From assembly GCA_036266155.1 (NCBI GenBank), contig DATANR010000134.1, positions 55,050-119,049 of the forward strand: 64,000 bases of DNA, in the 5' to 3' direction. A program made the position numbers and the translations under genes. Origin of the DNA: SIAJ01 sp036266155 (GTDB taxonomy: Bacteria > Planctomycetota > Planctomycetia > Gemmatales > Gemmataceae). Below the pieces are notes generated by a model that was not told the DNA's origin, ran no database searches, and saw nothing but the letters and a program-made list of their open reading frames with translations. This document shows positions 61,327-64,000 of this stretch, one piece after another. Within the stretch, counting starts at the first letter, position 1. Each line of letters opens with the position of its first letter.

Positions 61327-62214
61327 TCAAGCTGCTTCTCGGGTCGGCACGTCAAAAACCAAAGTAGTAAGCGTGATTTCCTTCTCTGGGTCCGATGGCT
61401 TGGCCAAAAGATATTGCCCGCGATTCCCAGGCTCGAAGCTGATGGTCTTCCTGAACTCAGCCCGCTTGCGAACGACTTCATCCATCTTCCGCTCGACCGC
61501 CGTGCTGTCCATGTTGCGGTTGAAGACCAGGATGGCGCACTTACAGTCTCGCCAGGTCAAGTAGCTGAAAAGCTGGTCCACGGCTTTATCGAAGGCGGAC
61601 GGCCCCGTCCAGACCTTGCATTCTGCGATGAAGATGTTCTGTCCTTCCGACCTCAGCAAGATGTCCGTCTTGCCAGCCCCGTTGAACGATTCCCCTGTTA
61701 CCTGACCCTGGAAAACCGCGTTAAGCGATACGAGCAGGTGGTCGCGAATGGTCTCCTCATCTGCTCCTTTGAACGACTGCGGCGTTCGCTCCATCACCAT
61801 CGCTGCATCTTTCAGCGTGGTCAGAATAACCTCGTACTGGTGTTCAGGCAGGATTTGCGGTCGGCCCACTGTGGCCTGCGGAAGCCACTTTCTGAGGGCG
61901 ACAACTGCCTTTTCGGCATCCGTCGCCATGCGGCCAGTGTAGTCGTGCTTGTTAAGGTGTGAGAAGTCATCCAGTCGGCAAATCTCGACAATCAAGCCGT
62001 CCAGCAAAACGGCGTATGCATCCGGCTCGCTCACCAGTGCATTGATAAGGTCGGTTGCGACGTTCTTCTTTGTCTGGTTCCAGTTGAGTCGGTTGAGTAC
62101 CTCGGGAGCAGGAACCGCTGCCCGCACAAACATCTGAAAGTCGTTTTGGGTCCAATAGATGGCGGTGAGCGCGGTTTTCAGGGCCATCAAGGCGGCAGGT
62201 GATGGGCTCTTCAC
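61327..62214 (-). CDS. PD-(D/E)xK nuclease-like protein
   Basis: The GTG at 62214 is preceded by GAGGG and gives 295 aa; the frame to 62292 is longer but unlikely. The N-terminal helical region (ALMALKTALTAIYWTQNDFQMFVRAAV) precedes a catalytic-type segment GAGKTDILLRSEGQNIFIAECKVW, with Asp184, Glu198 and Lys200 in D-x13-E-x-K spacing, the PD-(D/E)xK nuclease pattern of restriction-type enzymes. A following stretch (FDKAVDQLFSYLTWRDCKCAILVFNRN) is also typical. It lies just outside the island's right repeat. A defence role is inferred; no methylase is seen nearby. Confidence 0.7.
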   Translation of the reverse strand: MKSPSPAALMALKTALTAIYWTQNDFQMFVRAAVPAPEVLNRLNWNQTKKNVATDLINALVSEPDAYAVLLDGLIVEICRLDDFSHLNKHDYTGRMATDAEKAVVALRKWLPQATVGRPQILPEHQYEVILTTLKDAAMVMERTPQSFKGADEETIRDHLLVSLNAVFQGQVTGESFNGAGKTDILLRSEGQNIFIAECKVWTGPSAFDKAVDQLFSYLTWRDCKCAILVFNRNMDSTAVERKMDEVVRKRAEFRKTISFEPGNRGQYLLAKPSDPEKEITLTTLVFDVPTREAA

Positions 62215-62357
62215 ATGACCCTCGTGCTGAGGCTGAGGTACGGCGATGAAAACGCCGCAGTCAGAAGTAAAAGCCGCCGACCAGTGTCCCACGCACCTTC
62301 GCCCACTCGGCCGCAGACGCTACCTGGTCGGGGCATTGTGATTGTATCGCCTCCTGC

Positions 62358-63230
62358 TCACGTCGCCGCCAGGCGATACTTCTCCATCGCCTTGTAGGTG
62401 ACGGCCCTGAGCAACTTCCAATCCGGAAAGATGTCGTCACCAACTTCGTGTGGGCGCGCTTTTTTCATCGCGTTGAGCCAAGCCGTCCACAAAAGACGGT
62501 CGATTATTACCACATCTTTCGTCGGCTCGCTCGCCTCGACCTCTACCCCCCAGAACGGGTCTCGCCTGTCGAATGGCTCGGTCTGGCTGGCGACCTTCCA
62601 TCCGTCCTCGCGGAGCGCTTGCTTTACTCCACGCAACGCGCCTCTTTCTCGCCCACACAAGACCACGTGAGCGGGGCCATTCACGTAGGCGCCGACAAAC
62701 TCGGCCCGGTCCGAAAGCCTACGGCTTGTAGCTGCCACCTTCTCGATGGGCCTTCTCTTTGCGAAACCAGCGATTGGCGCCGGCGGGAGTTTGCCGCCCT
62801 TCCAGACGACTGACGTCAACTGAAGAGCATCGGGGACCTTGCCGGTCATGCGGGATGCCAGAGACAACTGAACCTGAACGCCGAAGTAAGCGATGCCGTT
62901 GCCCCAAGTGGGGTCGACGACCCGGTCGTTCGCATCCACACCCCATGCGTGGTGACGAAGCATCTCGGGACCTGAGTACGGGTCAGTCTCATTCTCAAAC
63001 CCGTACGCTAGGCCCTCGACGTAGCGAAGTCCCTTGTTATGAATCGCCAACATGGTCGCGTTTGCGAACGCGTATCCGGGCGCCAGCTTCTGCGCCATGG
63101 GGTAGTTTGTCGGTATCGGCTGCGCTTCCCAAAACCTCCCGTGCTTCAGCAAGAACTCCTGCATGACGCCGTCGTACGGGAAACCTCCTCGGAACCCCAC
63201 AGAGTCCTCGGTCCGGATGGCCTTCTTCAT
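62358..63230 (-). CDS. Hypothetical protein with transglutaminase-like N-terminal half
   Basis: From the ATG at 63230 the product has 290 aa; the longer frame to 63296 enters a terminator hairpin. The region YVEGLAYGFENETDPYSGPEMLRHHAWGVDANDRVVDPTWGNG resembles transglutaminase/papain-like folds that carry a catalytic His and Asp, but the segment where the nucleophilic Cys should be reads APGYAFANATML without Cys. The C-terminal half (KQALREDGWKVASQ, VVIIDRLLWTAWLNAMKK) is unrecognised. It may be an inactive fold member. No functional context is clear. Confidence 0.5.
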   Translation of the reverse strand: MKKAIRTEDSVGFRGGFPYDGVMQEFLLKHGRFWEAQPIPTNYPMAQKLAPGYAFANATMLAIHNKGLRYVEGLAYGFENETDPYSGPEMLRHHAWGVDANDRVVDPTWGNGIAYFGVQVQLSLASRMTGKVPDALQLTSVVWKGGKLPPAPIAGFAKRRPIEKVAATSRRLSDRAEFVGAYVNGPAHVVLCGRERGALRGVKQALREDGWKVASQTEPFDRRDPFWGVEVEASEPTKDVVIIDRLLWTAWLNAMKKARPHEVGDDIFPDWKLLRAVTYKAMEKYRLAAT

Positions 63231-63281
63231 TTTCCGCTCGATAGCTCGCAGCAACGGTCTCCTTGAAGGGGTCAAAAGAAA

Positions 63282-63312
63282 GAGGGCGGTCTCCAACGCG
63301 GAGACCGCCCTC
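63282..63312 (-). terminator. Rho-independent terminator of the small downstream-edge gene
   Basis: GAGGGCGGTCTCC pairs with GGAGACCGCCCTC (13 bp) around a 5-nt loop. On the minus strand it is followed by TTTCTTTTGAC. It lies 38 bp past the stop of the 63351-63728 gene and supports the start chosen for the next gene. Confidence 0.85.
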
Positions 63313-63350
63313 GCAAAATCCCATTCCCAGCCCGGAAGCCCTCCGTCCTC

Positions 63351-63728
63351 TCATCTTCTCATTCGTTCCAATGCGTCCTTGCCCGAGGTGCCGTAAGGCA
63401 GGTGCTCGAAAATCCAGATGTCTCCAAAGAGGTTCAGTACGTCAACAATGTCCTGTTGGTCCGCCTTCGAGAACTCGCCGAAGTCAAAATCCGGTAGGTG
63501 GCTCCTGACCACGGCCAACTCGGTAAGCCTGAACGCTCGACCGATTTGTGGAATTCGTATTTCCTCGCCCCGATAGTCGGGTGGCCATCGACCGGTCAGC
63601 AGCAATTCAGCAATTTTGCGCCCAGTGTCCCTCTTCTGGTTGAGGTAATCAAGTTTGAGGCGCGGATTCGAGTTCTGGTATCCGGGAGAGGGCTTGCCGT
63701 CGACAGCGCCGTGACCGAAGGCTCGCAC
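63351..63728 (-). CDS. Small hypothetical protein
   Basis: This 125-aa product has no recognised domain. The beginning (MRAFGHGAVDGKPSPGYQNSNPR) is polar and the rest is rich in charged residues. A well-formed terminator follows it, which is the strongest support that it is a real transcribed unit. It sits between the transglutaminase-like gene and the IS remnant. Confidence 0.5.
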   Translation of the reverse strand: MRAFGHGAVDGKPSPGYQNSNPRLKLDYLNQKRDTGRKIAELLLTGRWPPDYRGEEIRIPQIGRAFRLTELAVVRSHLPDFDFGEFSKADQQDIVDVLNLFGDIWIFEHLPYGTSGKDALERMRR

Positions 63729-63812
63729 TAGTGCTTAATCACACGCCAAAGTTAGGGTAGCACTGGGCGTGGGGATCGATCAAAATGGCGGCGACCAAGG
63801 AGGGTCGCTGTC

Positions 63813-63860
63813 ATGCCGAAGAAGTATGTCGTCCGGCTTGCGGATGAGGAACGTCAAACC
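63813..63860 (+). pseudogene. N-terminal fragment of an IS630-type transposase
   Basis: An ATG with AGGAGG upstream starts MPKKYVVRLADEERQT, which is how many IS630-family transposases begin. After residue 16 the similarity stops at about 63860, where the sequence continues as the reverse complement of the transposase's C-terminal part. The piece is too short to function. Confidence 0.6.
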
Positions 63861-64000
63861 GATGGGGTTGAGATCGGGGCTGTAGCCGGGCAAGGGGATG
63901 ATCGCGATAGCCAAGTCGGCAGCGGTTTGTTGCACGAACTTGGCGCGATGCCACGGCGCGCCGTCCCAAACCAGGACCACGCGGCGGCCCGCGGGTTCGA
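63861..64000 (-). pseudogene. C-terminal IS630-type transposase fragment, runs off the window
   Basis: On the minus strand EPAGRRVVLVWDGAPWHRAKFVQQTAADLAIAIIPLPGYSPDLNPI is a clear IS630/DDE_3 end (the Asp-rich core LVWDGAPWHR and PLPGYSPDLNPI). The expected E-x-x-W-x-x-x-K after NPI is absent because the frame runs into the inverted N-terminal fragment. It continues beyond base 64000. Confidence 0.75.

Noticed and set aside
61071..61481. Minus-strand open frame of 136 aa across attR
   Set aside because: It is a translation through the antisense of the tRNA fragment (GFEPWTPAL-type sequence), a known false gene pattern.
1..64000. CRISPR array
   Set aside because: No regularly spaced short repeats with unique spacers were seen in any part of the window.

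Overview
The window looks like a chromosomal segment of a planctomycete, most plausibly Gemmataceae-like. The support is family content, not a marker-gene phylogeny. Several families here are strongly planctomycete-flavoured: ECF sigma factors fused to TIGR03067 or DUF1559 domains, DUF1501 and DUF1549/DUF1553 gene pairs, PSCyt1/WD40 cytochrome proteins, and a prepilin cluster with FTLIELLVV leaders. The DNA is GC-rich throughout, and long antisense open frames are common shadows of real genes.

Layout. Positions 1-3850 hold the end of an HTTM membrane protein gene, pheT and a DUF4058-like gene. Positions 4108-21905 form one long minus-strand type IV pilus / type II secretion-like cluster. In transcription order it encodes a PilB ATPase, PilT, a second PilB-like ATPase, PilC/GspF, five prepilin-like proteins and a very large (about 1773 aa) GspK-like protein, and it ends at a hairpin terminator. 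Positions 22285-37894 carry a cytochrome-c/WD40 protein, a zinc-ribbon/TIGR03067 membrane protein, three ECF sigma factors with a membrane segment and C-terminal sensory-type domains, a Ser/Thr kinase and a beta-lactamase-like/amidohydrolase fusion. Positions 37899-43937 (minus) hold two DUF1501 genes, a DUF4261-like gene and a DUF1549/DUF1553 gene. Positions 44005-49888 (plus) are a compact five-gene catabolic operon: an enolase-superfamily enzyme, two MFS transporters, an NHL propeller and a zinc alcohol dehydrogenase. It is probably for a sugar acid or related small acid.

A tRNA-Thr(CGT) gene at 50032-50103 is the integration site of an 11.1-kb genomic island. A 48-bp piece of the tRNA 3' half is repeated exactly at 61166-61213. 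A tyrosine integrase sits next to the left copy. The island also carries an excisionase-like HTH protein, a RepA-like AAA ATPase and small HTH/hypothetical genes. Its cargo is a HEPN-motif protein, a membrane-anchored protein, a zinc-ribbon protein, a membrane HIRAN-like protein, a PIN-domain protein and an HNH-like protein. Right of the island are more accessory genes: a PD-(D/E)xK nuclease-like gene, a transglutaminase-like gene without an obvious cysteine, a small hypothetical gene and a scrambled IS630-type transposase remnant at the window edge.

The best candidates for something undescribed are the island cargo (54429-60997), the cluster of membrane-tethered sigma factors, and two palindromic elements: a 50-bp perfect palindrome between divergent genes, and a 19-bp-arm inverted repeat lying in frame inside the kinase domain. 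No CRISPR array or rRNA gene was seen.
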